Below, in pieces: positions 1 through 11,620 of a stretch of 64,000 bases of DNA. The position numbers and the translations under genes are program-made. Location: the NCBI GenBank assembly GCA_947846985.1, contig CANTUZ010000008.1, positions 42,240,817 through 42,304,816 on the forward strand. Direction: 5' to 3'. The notes beneath the pieces were generated by a model, which had not been told where the DNA came from, did no database searches, and saw nothing but the letters and a program-made list of their open reading frames with translations. Numbering within the stretch: position 1 is the first letter of the stretch; the number at the start of each line of letters is the position of its first letter. Source of the stretch: Fratercula arctica (taxonomy: Eukaryota > Chordata > Aves > Charadriiformes > Alcidae).

Positions 1-832
1 AATGGGTCAAGCGCATCAGTCGCATCCTTCGGTTGTGCTTCGTGGGGAGCAGAACACCAAATAAATGCGGAGAAGACCCGGGCTCACGTGTGAGCTCCCT
101 CCCGCAGCTGTATTTTTATCCAGAGGGAATTCTTTTCTCTATAGGATGAGAAAGCCAAAAATCAAATCTGAGAGAAAGAATCGGCAGCTGAAATATGTTT
201 TTAATAAAGCAAAAAAGCACAGATACCCTCTCAACCCAAAGGATCGTTTTGACTCTTTCTGTTTTGTAAATGCATTTCAGTCTCTAATGACTTTGGAAGC
301 CTATGCGCAGCTATAAATCTGTCTCCTCGATGTACTCCATTAGCAGGCTTGGTTTCCTGCTATGCTATAACTTTTGGTGAACGTGCTGTTACGGCTTCCC
401 CGTAGTTCATATCCCAGTAGCGCACAGGGGAGCATTTTGGTTCAGAGCAGTAGCACACTGTTAGGGCAGATCCTTCCAGCATGCCAGTTTGCATCACAGC
501 ATGTCCTTGGAGCAGATATCCCAAATTTCCTTTGCAGGACACCAAGTCCATTGCTCCGCTTCAGGCGTGCGCCAAATGCACTCCCAGAGAGACCTTCCAT
601 CCATGCGTGGAGTCAGGCTGATGGGCTCATGGACCACCTCCCCTTAAAATTTGACACAGTTGTGGTGTTTGATGGTTTTGACCTGCTGATTTGCTCCTCC
701 TCTTGCACCAAATTACTTGCACATGTGGGCATAGCCTCTGTTGTCCAAGTTGGTCTTCCTCGTTTCTGCTTGCTGTGCTTCCCCGCCACACTGTGGGTAT
801 AACACTGTAAAAAGAAGAAAGGGAAGGGAAAG

Positions 833-850
833 AAAAAAAAAAAAAAAAAA
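833..850. repeat. Poly-A run (18 A) at the end of a purine tract
   Basis: An uninterrupted run of 18 A closes a purine-only tract that starts near 809. No retroposed gene body or target-site duplication is visible upstream, so it is treated as simple sequence and not as the tail of a processed pseudogene. Confidence 0.85.
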
Positions 851-1510
851 GCCCAGCACGTGTCATGCCTCATCTCCGTTTTATAAGGCAAAAGTGCCTC
901 CCCATATGTGCTGTTCAAATTTTTGGCTATTATTATGAAGATAAATATAGCAAAGCATTTAGAACTGGGCAAAGTTTTATCTGGAAGAGCCTTCCCTCTC
1001 TCCCAGGTGGCATTGGGCCAACGAGCTGTCGAAGGGAAATGAAGTGTATCAACATTTCATAACCACAACTCTTCAGAACTTTTGTTCCAAGAAAATAATT
1101 AGGCTAAGTTGACATTGCTGTCTTGATCCAGGATATACGCCCTGTGTCTGGCTGGCTGGCTGCGGCACCGGGCTTGCAGAGCTCTAGATTTATCATCCAG
1201 TTTACACATCCTCTTAGTGTTTATATATGGGGAGTTTTAAGCCATGTGGTTTATATTTTTTTTGTATTGATGAAAATTTCTGGTGGCCGGGTTACCCATG
1301 GTGGAGGAAGTGGAGACTGAATTACACTTGACATCTTTAAGTGTAGTCAGGAAGGTGCCTCACCACATCGTAATGTTTCTGAAGTATTTTATTTCATGTC
1401 AGCACTGTGCATCTCTTTTCCCTTCGTACACAGCGTTTGCTTTGGTGGTCAAAGAAAAATGATAGGAATATATTTCTATAGTACAAGTGACTTCAGTAAC
1501 TTGTAAAGCC

Positions 1511-1527
1511 TTTTTTTTTTTTTTTTT
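1511..1527. repeat. Poly-T run (17 T)
   Basis: An uninterrupted run of 17 T. No adjacent SINE or LINE body is recognisable on the minus strand, where this would be a poly-A tail. Confidence 0.85.
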
Positions 1528-4125
1528 AATATAAAAGAAGAAAAACATACTTGACTCTGAAGCCCTCCCTCTCTTCAAGAAAAATATCAACCCGTCTTCT
1601 GTATATGTCAGATTCTGAATGCGAAGATACCTGTTCCTCCAGGGTCAGAAGCCTACATCTCCTTATAACCAGAATGATGTTTTTCTGTCTTTGTAAAGGT
1701 TTAAAAGTCCCCGTTTCTAGGTTTTGGTGGGTTCCAGCATGCATCTGTTGTGTTTTCCAAACTGAGGACAGGTTCCCTGGGAAAACGTCATTTGAAATGA
1801 GCAAACTCGCTGGGGAAGCTGCCCGGTGGCGTGCAGGGTCCTGGCGCGGTGTCGGTGGGAAGGGCAGAAGTATGTGTTAAGTAAAGTCTACGTTTGTTGC
1901 TTGTGTGGTAGAACCGTGAGCTGCTGTGGTGCAGTCTGGTCAGATTAGCTCAGATCGTTTGCCTCACGTGAGATTTACCTTATTTCATAGCCCAACACGC
2001 TGGCTCTGATCTTAAACCCATCAGGGAGGCTCCGTCTGTGGGCATGAGCAGCTCTCCCCTGAGATCAGGCCGTCCTGCGTGCTTTAGGATATCAGTGTTG
2101 GCATGGATCGGACACCTGTGAGGTGCTGACTGTAGAGGAGCCCACCTGACTGCTTTGGAGTAGGAGCACAAATTTTCGATGATGGGTATCAGGGGCTGAA
2201 AGTTCCTCCTTCTCCCACCTGACAATGTCTGGAAGTGACTCGCTGCTGCTCAAGGTCCTGCACTTCTTGCAGACTTTTCTGAGTCTCCCTTCCCTGATTT
2301 ATCTGTTGATTTTGTCCAGGAGGTCCCAGTGTTGGCCCAAACCCCTTCCTACACCTCTGTTTATTTCAGCAGAATTTAGCCCGTGTCAAGATTAATCTCT
2401 ACCGACCTTGCAAAGTCATTCACGCATTAACTTGGCTCCTCCTTCAACATAAATCTGGTGTCCAGCTTTTGGGGTGGGCAGGGGAAGGAGCACGGTGCGC
2501 TCACTGAGAATGAGCAGATGCCCTTGGGCTGGGGCTTTTGACGCTGGGCTGGCGCTGGGAAGCATTACAGGAATAAATTTGAAGTCCTTTTGGATGAGGT
2601 TGCACTGCTGGTTTGGGGAACCCGGTGGGATGTGCCTTTGGATACGGAGTCTGGCTGCCCATCGGCCAAAGTGTGTCTGATGTAGAGCATTGGCACCGTT
2701 TCGTACTAGTTAAACACTTAAAAGATCTTCAGAACCTTTGTTGTTGTTTTTCCTTACTTATTTCTTCCTTCTAGTAGCCTATATCTTCAGTGTTTCTCAA
2801 ATATGCAACACGGCTAGTTTTTCCTGACTCAAACCCCCAGTCGGTTATATTTATTCCAAAAAAATGTAGCGTGTAAAGCGTTGGAGCGAGGCCTGACGGA
2901 GGGAGGTTGTTTCTGCTCTGCGAGATGTCTTTAGACATTAAACAAGGCTTCAAAGTTGGAAAGGAAATGCAGTATTTTAAAATGTACAGAATAGCTAGGA
3001 TTGAAAAAATAATTTGGAGATAATCATTGGGTGTGTATTAACAGAGTAGTATTGAGTAAAATAAATAGAAATATAATTCAAGTAATACACATGTCTAAAT
3101 AAAATGACAAAGCTGACACAAAGCTACTCTGCTCTTACTGAACAGACATGTTTTGACAGTATGGAAATGAAAAAGCAGAAACAATTATCTTGGAACTTTA
3201 CCCATTAAGTTTTTTGCTGAAAATTACATATTCCATTTAAATTCTCCTATTTTGGTGAAGATGGATTTTTTGCAGTGGATATAGTACTTCTTGAAAAAAG
3301 TTTCAAAAACGCTGGTGGGATTTTAAGCATTTTTGGCATGTTCAAGTTCTGCCACAGGTAGAATAAGCCTGTGCAGGATAACCCATGAGTTTCTGCCGTT
3401 GTAAAACACGAAATACAGTTACCAGTGTACCATCTGTATCCTCGTGGGTAGCAACAAGTCTTGGACCTAAATGAAAACTTGGCCAAATATTTGTATTTTA
3501 GAGACACCTGGATAAGGATCAAGATTCTCACCCGCCTCTTTAATAGTGCCCTTAATTGCAGAAGAAATTCAAGTGTGTTGTGGAGTCCAGCCCTTTCTCA
3601 GTAAGGAGTTTAATGAGACATTTCAGGTCTGCTTTGGCTACCTACAGATGCGGTTGGGTACTCAGCGGGGTTTGCAGAAGCACGGCGGGGATCTTGCTCT
3701 AGGTGTTTGTGCCCCCTTGGGCATCTGAACGTTCTTTAAATCTAGTCCTTGCAAATGGACGAGGGGACACTTCCCCGAGTCCCACTGATACTGGGCATAT
3801 TTTGTGTTAGATCTGAACTTCGTGGGACCCAGAGTTCATACCTGATGCTTAAAACAATTTTTTTTTTTGAACTGAATAAAGCAGGTCACATTTTAAATTT
3901 TCAAGTCCACCTGGCGCATCCTCACCCAGGAGAGCCGGTGCTGGCTGAGCTCGGGGGAAGGGCAGCATTTGGCTCTTCCACCTCGCTGTCCCCATCAGTT
4001 CTGGGTACAAAAGGATTTCTGAGCTCCAGGGGTTAAGCCTGGAAATAATCTGACTGGCAGTCCCTTAGTGAGCTACCAGTGGGAAACCTCGCTGTGCTAA
4101 TATGACGTGTCTCGCTCTTTCTTTT

Positions 4126-4505
4126 GGGCTTGACTTTCACGGGATCAGTTAATGATAGCGAGTTTGCAAACTGGTTGTTTTACAAAGTCAATAAATGGTG
4201 CCAGCATTGAATGATTTTGTTACAAACCTCTCATTACTGGGCTGAGCAAACAACACAACTTCCAGTCCTGACATTTATTGGCAGCCGGGACCCATGGATA
4301 ACCCAGTATCTTTTTTTTCCTGATGTGAAAGATGTATAAATAAAACAACGGGAATGTGCAAAATGATGCAGGCAGGGTGAGTTTGATTAACATAACTTGA
4401 GGCGGCTTCTGAACGGAATGTAATAAATTAAAGGTCTGATTGCTTTCAATGCCACTTGTCTTTCATGGCCGCTCATTTCTGGAAAGAACAATTGGAGGAC
4501 TCCGA
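4126..4505. promoter_or_regulatory. Candidate conserved noncoding element
   Basis: An AT-rich block of about 380 bp containing several TAAT, ATTAAC and ATAAATAAA type motifs, almost free of CpG and of low-complexity runs, with more CpG-rich sequence on both sides. This texture is common in deeply conserved vertebrate enhancers, but sequence texture alone cannot show conservation. The regulatory label is inference. Confidence 0.2.
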
Positions 4506-6614
4506 CACGTGAAGGTGTTTGTGTGCGTGCACCTTCCATGCTGCTGATTTCCGTGGGGTTGCCACCCAGGCAAGTGAAGTGTGCATGCCAGTTTGTGCAG
4601 GTTCTGTTTTACTCGTTAGAAACAAATATTAGTAATAAGTGCGTGCTGGTGGTGCAGGAGATGACGCATCCGTTGCCTCTTGCGTCTTGCAAGTCATCGC
4701 AAGGTGCGGTGCCGGCGTATGACATGGAGTGAATCTGTCCAGGGACAGGGGTGACCTGCCGGGGAGACAAGCGCTTTGTCGTCTCAGGAATGTATTGCCT
4801 GTGAGCGCTTCCTCTGCTGTGTGCCCCGGGGCCTGGAGGGAGAGCGGTTGGGTGGGCTCGGCCAAGGCACTCCACCGACGCTGCAGGGTTTTCCTCCTGT
4901 AGAAACAGTGGGGCCACGGTAAATAGGAGATCGAGAACCTTTCCCTTGGAGAGGAAGGGTCTGCTCCGGTGTGAAATGTCCTTGAGGGGATCGTGCCTGT
5001 GCATGTTCACACTGCAGCCTTTAGATTGCGCTCCTGCAGTTGTACTGAATATACCCATCCCTAAAGCCCTTTACTGGCTTTCCTTGAGCTCGCTGCCGTG
5101 CATGGCGGCCGTGGTACGGACCTGCTTTCTGCCCGTACAGAGAAAGGCACCAGTAACCGCAGGGTGTGTGTGCCATAAATACCTGCAATACATATTCAGA
5201 GCAGCGCTTTCTGCCCTCCTTCAGGAGATCTGGTGACGTTGGAGTTCAGATTTATTCTGATCGGTATTAGAAAAGGTCCTGTTGGCTGTGTTATGTGAAA
5301 AGGAATATTTCAAGGCTACTTTTGAAGTCTTAAGGACTCGATGCTCTTAGTCCTTCCTAAATAATACTGGTAGGGCTACATGTTTGAAACCGTAGCGTAA
5401 AAAACGACGGGTGTAATGTCAACTTGATCAGCAGAGAAAATCCACCATGCCTGCAGGCAGGGCACTGGGGGTCCTTGCAGTCCCAGTCATTACGGCCTCC
5501 TGGTGTCAATCCCCCCGCAGCCCTCCGGGGACTGAATTCCTGTTTTGTTTCATTTAATAGATATATATAATCCTGTGCACCTCGTCACTTTTTGCATGCC
5601 AGATGGTGGTGTGCTTTGTGATCTATGTGAAAATGCTTAAATAAAAAGAAAAAAGTCTTCGTACGTAGGCATTAATTGCTATCAGATCCTCATGGTTTGA
5701 ACCAACGAGTTCCTGAACAGGCACGCGTGCGTTTGCCCTGCTTCGGCACTGGCGTGATGCTTTAGTATCTGTCGTTAATAGCAAAGGAAAATAGTTGGTT
5801 TAACTGGGGGGAAAAAGGAACAGTGGAGGATGAAGGTCCAAGAGCGCTTGCCAAATTTCTTTCAACCAAATCAGCTGCCAGTGTGTAGTGTGAATGAAGA
5901 AAATTGAGAATGGCAGCTAAGGCTTAACTAACGCAATCCTATTTGGGGCTGCGAACAAAGGCTTTGGCCTCTGTTCACAGGGTCCGACCTTCCCGTTGTG
6001 GATTGAAAGCTAAAATGATTGTGGGATTCAGTTTGACCAAGAAGGTACCAGGAGAGTGAGACAGAAGCAGAAACCCCGGCCAGGTGCTGCTGAAAGGACG
6101 TTTTGTTTGAGGCTGGAAAAGCAAAAAGCTCTGCCTACATCCTCAGGTGTAATTTCTAAGCAGACTGAACGAAATCCTTCAGGATTTTGGTAGGTGATGG
6201 TGTCCATCCAATGCCATGGGCATGCTGGGCTGTTAAATAATCCCCAGCCCTGACGGCCTCAGGATCTATTAGCCATTGTCCCAACTTGCTTCCAACTCTG
6301 TCTCTCAGGGGCATCTTTTTCCCATTAGCAGTTATTCATATGAAGAGCTCTTGGGTCTTGTCCAGTATTAGCTCTTCGTTTTCTCTTTTGTTGGATGCCC
6401 AAGGAAGGACTTTCCAAGAGGGGTCTGTCTTTGCTGTATTCACAGGCCACTCTTGGCTGATTTACTTGGAAATACGCACACAAAATAAGCAAGCCCATCT
6501 GTTCCCTTAAAGCAAGCGATAGGAAAATCAGCCACGCCAGCGAAGATAAAATAAAACTAACTGGCCGTCTGCGGCACGCAGGTACGAGCGCACACCTGCA
6601 AACGCGCCTGTGCC
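4506..6614. other. Noncoding stretch, no gene recognised
   Basis: Short overlapping open frames on both strands only (for example 149 codons on the minus strand at 4609-5058, serine- and proline-rich and unrecognised). No repeat family, RNA gene or convincing exon is visible. Confidence 0.6.
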
Positions 6615-6697
6615 GCCGCTGGTGATGGTCGGACTGTCCCAAAACCTGCTGAGACCCAGCCGCTGGTGATGGTCGGACTGTCCCAAAACCTGCTGAG
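6615..6697. repeat. Tandem duplication, 2 x 39 bp with a 5-bp spacer
   Basis: Positions 6615-6653 and 6659-6697 are identical over 39 bp and are separated by acccа-like spacer sequence of 5 bp, giving a period of 44 bp. The GC-rich unit begins gccgctggtgatgg and ends acctgctgag. Perfect identity implies a recent local duplication or ongoing homogenisation. It lies inside overlapping minus-strand open frames that have no recognised product. Confidence 0.95.
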
Positions 6698-6938
6698 GCC
6701 GCAGGGCAGGCTTTAGCCCCCTGGGGAAAGAAGTAGAAGTGATTTTCTGGGCATGCCCCGAAGCCGGCCGGGCAGGGCTACGCACGCCGTCGTTACCGTT
6801 AGAGGTGCTCTGACAATGGGGCTGGACTTGATTCTGGTGTTGGGTCTGAAACGGCAGCGGCAGCGTGGCTGGCCTGAAACAATGCAGGAGCTGGTTTTAG
6901 CAAAACATGTACGGTTTTTGAGTGCTTTCCTGCCCCCC

Positions 6939-6960
6939 TTTTTTTTTTTTTTTTTTTTTT
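6939..6960. repeat. Poly-T run (22 T)
   Basis: A run of 22 T preceded by six C and followed directly by AAAC. It is long enough to be variable in length between individuals. No retroelement body is attached. Confidence 0.85.
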
Positions 6961-7147
6961 AAACAAAGCTAAGAAAGTTAGAAAATGTGGAAATGCTTAA
7001 GAGTGTTGCTCATAAGAATTGTTTTAAGAGGCCTGTAAGTGTAAATACACAAGCAATTAATAGCAGGAATGTGTTGCGTCCTCTTTCTAGCCAAAGCCTA
7101 AAATTGTCAAATGTGGTTGCACTTAAAATATTAAAGCCAGCTTTCTC

Positions 7148-7164
7148 TTTTTTTTTTTTTTTTT
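7148..7164. repeat. Poly-T run (17 T)
   Basis: An uninterrupted run of 17 T in a pyrimidine-rich stretch. No associated retroelement body is visible. Confidence 0.85.
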
Positions 7165-8477
7165 CCTCTTTAAACTCTCACCAAGGTTTTACATAGTGCG
7201 TTACTGTTGTATTTGCTGGATGTCTTTTAATACGTGAGGTACTGGGGAGGTGCAGGCGGTCTGTCCTTCGCTATTCCATTCCGATGTGGAGGAGGCGGTT
7301 TGCTTATCTAATGACAGCAAACTGCTACTGCAGCAGCGTTTAAGCGCCAGGGTTATCCCCGCTGGGTTCGGGGGTGAGCAGTCAGCCCGTCTGCCGTTGT
7401 CTCCTTGCTTGAGCAGGTCCTTCCGCGCATCTGCCTGTGTTGGGGCTGCTGTTTCTGGGCTGTGCCGTGAGCTCTGTGGCACGGCCGGGTGTTAGCGGGG
7501 GTGGTGTTCCCTTCCACAGACAGCAGGAGGAAAGAATGATTCCCCCGTACGCGGTGAGGGAGTAACTACTAGTAGGCAAAAGTTATAAATAGAAGACACC
7601 CTGGCTGCAAGCAAGTGGTGACAACCCATCTGCATATTTAACGATACAGCATTATGTTCAGACAAGATGAACCGTCTTCTCTTCCTGGCTTTTTGCCCTC
7701 GAACACAGTGTTTACGTGTGCTTTCCACCGTGGTGCGCTCCAGCTTCACGACCATTACAGGTGTTTCCAGCAGCTTGGAGACCCCCATTGCATCCCTGCA
7801 AAAACAGAGAGGAAAACAACTTCAGTTTTGCAGGAGAACTGACTGACAGCTCCAGCAGTCAGATAAAAGAATTGAAAACTGAACATTTTTTGACTCAGAA
7901 GTACCAGTGGGGGTGTGCCACGCTTGCCCAGGCCATGCCTCCCTGGTGGCCCTGCCTGCGCTGGGGGACTCTCCTCGAGAAACAAAAGATGAGGTGTTGC
8001 CAGCCCTGTGTCAAGGTCTTGACGGCTGGGTTTTGGGGTGTTTTCATTCTTTTTCTCAAAGAAAAGCTGACATTTTCCACTGGGGAAGCGTATTTTTTCC
8101 CCCTCCAGAATGTTTTCCTTTTAAAGTCAAAACAGAAGCAAAACAAAATCTGTTTTGACAGGAGAGGGGAAAAAAAAATATTGGCTAACTGTCTGCATGC
8201 TGGTTTTGGTTTGACTCATGAAAGACGAGCCGCTGGGAGTCTCCGTGGAAGCCCTGTGCGTCGTAGGAGGGTCCCTGGTAGAAGAGAAAGTGGCTGACAG
8301 ACCCCGAGCCCCTGTTCAGGGTGGAGGCAACGGACAGAGATGACACCAAATGGAACGCTCTGGGGTCCTTGCTCGAGGAGGAGGGAAGGGCAATGGTGAA
8401 GGCTTCTTCAAGACATACCTCAACGCTTTCTGAGGAAGAGGCGAGGCTCCGTTTCACATGGAGTAGTTAGGGGTTGC

Positions 8478-8499
8478 TTTTTTTTTTTTTTTTTTTTTT
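8478..8499. repeat. Poly-T run (22 T)
   Basis: An uninterrupted run of 22 T ending at ggggttgc on its left side. No LINE or SINE body is recognisable next to it. Confidence 0.85.
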
Positions 8500-9090
8500 G
8501 CCAATTGCTGTTTCTTTTGAAATTTCTTGGAATATTTAAAAACTAGAAATGTAAAAAGCTTCAAATTTACGCTTGTTCTTTTTCTTTAACGTTTCCCATT
8601 CTTCGTTTTCCCAGAGATAAAATTAAGGAAGAAATGTTAGTAGTGAGAAGCATTAAAAAAAGAAAAAGCAAAGCAGTACTTGATTTTCCATGTAGAAAAC
8701 CACAGAAAATTCTCCTTAACCCCCTCCTTTAGTTTCCAAGATATGAATCCGGAAAAACTACTCAGCATTTCTTAGGTCCCCCTCTCTCCCCACCCCCCCA
8801 AAACGATCATACTTTCCACAGTATTACTGTATTTAGCAATAGTGGAGGATCCTCTCATTACATCAAATGTTTTCTGCTGGGTCTGGCAATGAGATGTTTG
8901 TTTAACTGTAGTACTCTTCCTTCAGTTGCGAATTGCTTGGGTTTTTTCCTGTATGACTGAAGATGTAGGTTTTTAAATAGTTGGTAAATACACGCACGCA
9001 GGTGTACGCACGCACAGACACTAGCACGACAATCTGCTTTCTCCACGCTTGCCTTTCTAATGCTTTTTTTGTTGTTGTTGTTTGAAAAAT

Positions 9091-9265
9091 CATGTAAGCA
9101 TAATAGGGATAATTAGCTTTGACTATGAGCAAATCTGGCAATAAAACACATTAGCTACAGCTTTAAATCAACATCTCAGCCTGCAGCCTTGACTTAACTC
9201 ATAGTCCTGGTAAAATCTAATTAAAACTGAAATGATCATTTAGGCATTTGATTTTAATTGCGCGC
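9091..9265. promoter_or_regulatory. Candidate conserved noncoding element
   Basis: A block of about 175 bp with several homeodomain-type TAAT cores (ataattagc, tctaattaaaac, ttttaattg) and an ATGATCAT-like stretch, free of CpG until the short GCGCGTGTGTG tract at its right edge. It stands out from the flanking sequence. Its function is inferred from motif density only. Confidence 0.22.
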
Positions 9266-11454
9266 GTGTGTGTATGTTTGGCTATTTGGCCTGTACAGGT
9301 GATTTTCTTGAAGTAGGTGAGTTTGCGGAGAGATGCTTTGAACCTTGTGCTATAATCATAGGGGAAAGACACAAAAATTTAAGAGATGGCTGTTAAGTTC
9401 AAAGCCTGCTAATGGTATTTTGAAAAAATACTCCTATAGGTAGTGTGTCTGAGTTGCGTTATTAGATGCCTATTAGTTATGCATTGGCTCAGACTTGCAG
9501 AAATCAGGAGTGTATTTTTAAGTCCGTGTTCCTAGAGCTAGAAAAATAGGCCAGAAACTCAAGCTGAAGTGTGTAATGACAGAGCCTCCGCTTTCCCCTG
9601 CCCTTGAAAGAAGAGCTCTGGGTTGACTTCAGCCGTGAAAAGACATTTGTAATGCAGATTACATCTGTTCACGGGGGGAATTACGAACGCATGTTAAATT
9701 CACGCTCTGGCTTACTGGGCACTAATTTCACCTTGTAGGGCAGCCCTCCATCTCGGTAGAAGACAATGGGGGTCAGGCGCGGGACCCCTCACGCCGTTTG
9801 GAAAACCTTGCTGGGTGCCTGCCAGCGCCTCCCTGTACCTCCTGCCTTTGGAAACACGACCTTAGGTGCTCGCCTCCGTAAATGTGTGTGTGCTGCCGCT
9901 GATTTATTCTGACTGGGAATGTGACCTCGGGTCTCTAATAATAAACACCAAGAGAACAAATAAAAACAATGCCGCTCGTGTACTTTCAGAAGAACAAAGT
10001 CTAACACTTTTCATGCAAGCCTTTAGTGATCAGGGGAACTTTTGGGAGTCTGATGCGTCCTTGGGATGCTTGGAAATCTCCTGGGGTGTTTCTGGACACC
10101 CCAAAAATAACATAGGTTTACACAGCCCCCATGGTTGGGATTTCTGCAAAGTGCAGCTTAAACCTCAAAGCAAGGACACGGCCACTTTGGGGGGACACCA
10201 CTGGATTTAAGTGAGGCTAATGTTGATGAGCGTTATTCCCGTTTTATTCCCCAGTGCCACCTAAAAGAAAGCAGAAGGAGCTAGGAAATACTCGAGCGTT
10301 TGGAAAACCCTATGATGCGGTATTTTAATATGTGCTATCTGCCGCTGGCTGGGTGCGCCCCGAGTTGTGCGTGGTGGCAGACTTGAGGCCGTTCTGCAAA
10401 ATGCAAATAACCCCTAGATATAAACGGCCGCAGTGATGGAATATGGGTTTGAGCTCAGACCGACTGAAGAGTACCCCTCTGATGTTTTTGCAGATTCTGA
10501 AAGGCAGTAGTTTATAGGAGAGTAGCAGCTGTTCTGATGTAAGCAACGGCTTCAGATGCAGCGTGGGCAGAGTATTCGGTAAAGGCAAGAGCCCTGGGCT
10601 CTGCTGCCTGCTACGTGGAGGTTGCGCTGCAGTAACGCCCTGACACCAAATGCAGGGTGGCTTTTGTTCGGTGTGGGGTGGGGTTTTTTTTGTTCATAAG
10701 AGGCGCTCAGTACCGGCCGGAGTTCAGTTTGCATTCAGAGCTGCTGCGCCATCTGCCTCGTGCTCGTTCAGCAGTGCTGGTCCCTGTCCCCTTGCTGCCA
10801 GGCTGAGTGCCCTTGTTGAGTTTGTAACATCATTTTACAAATTTGTCGGCCATCAGTAGCCCTCACCTAGCTGGGGGTGTCTGGGCTTTCACATCTCGCT
10901 GACTTTAGGGTGGCCTCCAACCAAGACGGTGCGATGCGAGACCACGCTGTTGACAAATTTGGCCCAGCAGACAGGGTTGACGTGTTGCTCCAAGACACAG
11001 TGTTGAGCTTAGACCGTGGTCCTCGCTTCCCTTGACCAAGGGTAGGTAGGGAAGTTCAGCCTAAATTCAGGGACGAGGTAAGGTTGGGTATGGGGTATAC
11101 CCAACTCAGCCATGGCACTGGTCCGCAGTGCTGCACAACAGGCGTTGTAAGAAGATGGGCGTTGACGGGCATGGTGAGAGTTAGCTTTTAGAATTAATTT
11201 ACCAGAGCAAACTGCTCGGAGCGTTTCAGCTGATGGTGCAGGGTGTTCCCCAAAGAACCGGTAGCTCGTTGCCTAAAGCCAGCTTCAGCGCGAATGCTAA
11301 TGATTAATGCCTGGAGATCCCAGTGGTCTTGGAAGCAATATAGTTAAGTAAAAGGCAATGGGTTGGATAAAAGGTCTTAAATCAGACTAATGTTGGCAAA
11401 TGTCACTTGAAAGAGAGGGATTTTGGAGGAAAAAAAAAAGAAAAAAAGAAAAAT
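9266..11454. other. Noncoding stretch, no gene recognised
   Basis: Only short open frames are present. One short inverted repeat lies at 11083-11105 (reported separately). No retroelement or RNA gene is recognised. Confidence 0.6.
11083..11105. repeat. Perfect 9-bp inverted repeat with 5-nt loop
   Basis: The arm gttgggtat (11083-11091) and its exact complement atacccaac (11097-11105) flank the loop ggggt. The structure is too short for a microRNA precursor. It may be chance. Confidence 0.85.
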
Positions 11455-11620
11455 GGAGAGTAATTTAAGAATAAATTCAAAGGAGGGAAAGCAGACATTC
11501 CCACAAACTAATAAAATCTCTGCAAATGAGAAAATGAGCCTGCTCAGATTGAAATTTAATCACAGAAAGGATTTTATTGTAACAAGGAGAATTATCATTA
11601 CCACTGGAAAAAGGAGAGGT
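11455..11620. promoter_or_regulatory. Candidate conserved noncoding element
   Basis: An AT-rich block with repeated TAAT-type cores (gtaatttaag, actaataaaa, tttaatcacag, attatcattacc) and no CpG, lying between an A-rich simple stretch and GC-rich DNA. Regulatory function is inference from texture. The overlapping 106-codon plus frame (11423-11743) is not recognised. Confidence 0.2.

Larger units (their letters stand above)
1..4125. other. Noncoding stretch, no gene recognised
   Basis: No open frame here resembles a known protein, and the frames on the two strands overlap each other. Visible simple sequence is a purine tract ending in a run of 18 A (809-850) and a run of 17 T (1511-1527). A short open frame at 65-316 follows an acceptor-like pyrimidine stretch ending in ctatag at about 146, but its lysine-rich translation is not recognised and no second exon can be paired with it. 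Intergenic or intronic DNA is the best reading. Confidence 0.6.
6698..9090. other. Noncoding stretch with three long T runs
   Basis: No gene is recognised. T runs of 22 (6939-6960), 17 (7148-7164) and 22 (8478-8499) occur within 1.6 kb, but none is the tail of an identifiable retroelement. A 193-codon plus-strand frame (7716-8297) overlaps open frames on the minus strand and has no recognisable domain. A C-rich patch lies at 8778-8799 and a short TTG repeat at 9069-9084. Confidence 0.6.

Noticed and set aside
65..316. A basic 83-codon frame after an acceptor-like ctatag.
   Set aside because: The lysine-rich translation reflects A-rich DNA. No partner exon or known family was recognised.
833..850. 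Poly-A run as the tail of a processed pseudogene.
   Set aside because: No gene-like sequence lies upstream and no flanking target-site duplication could be found.
7716..8297. A 193-codon plus-strand open frame.
   Set aside because: It overlaps several open frames on the other strand, has no recognisable domain or splice pattern, and frames of this length are expected by chance in 64 kb of mixed-GC DNA.
6939..8499. Three long T runs as RNA polymerase III terminators or SINE tails.
   Set aside because: No A-box/B-box pair, tRNA-like fold or SINE body is visible near them.
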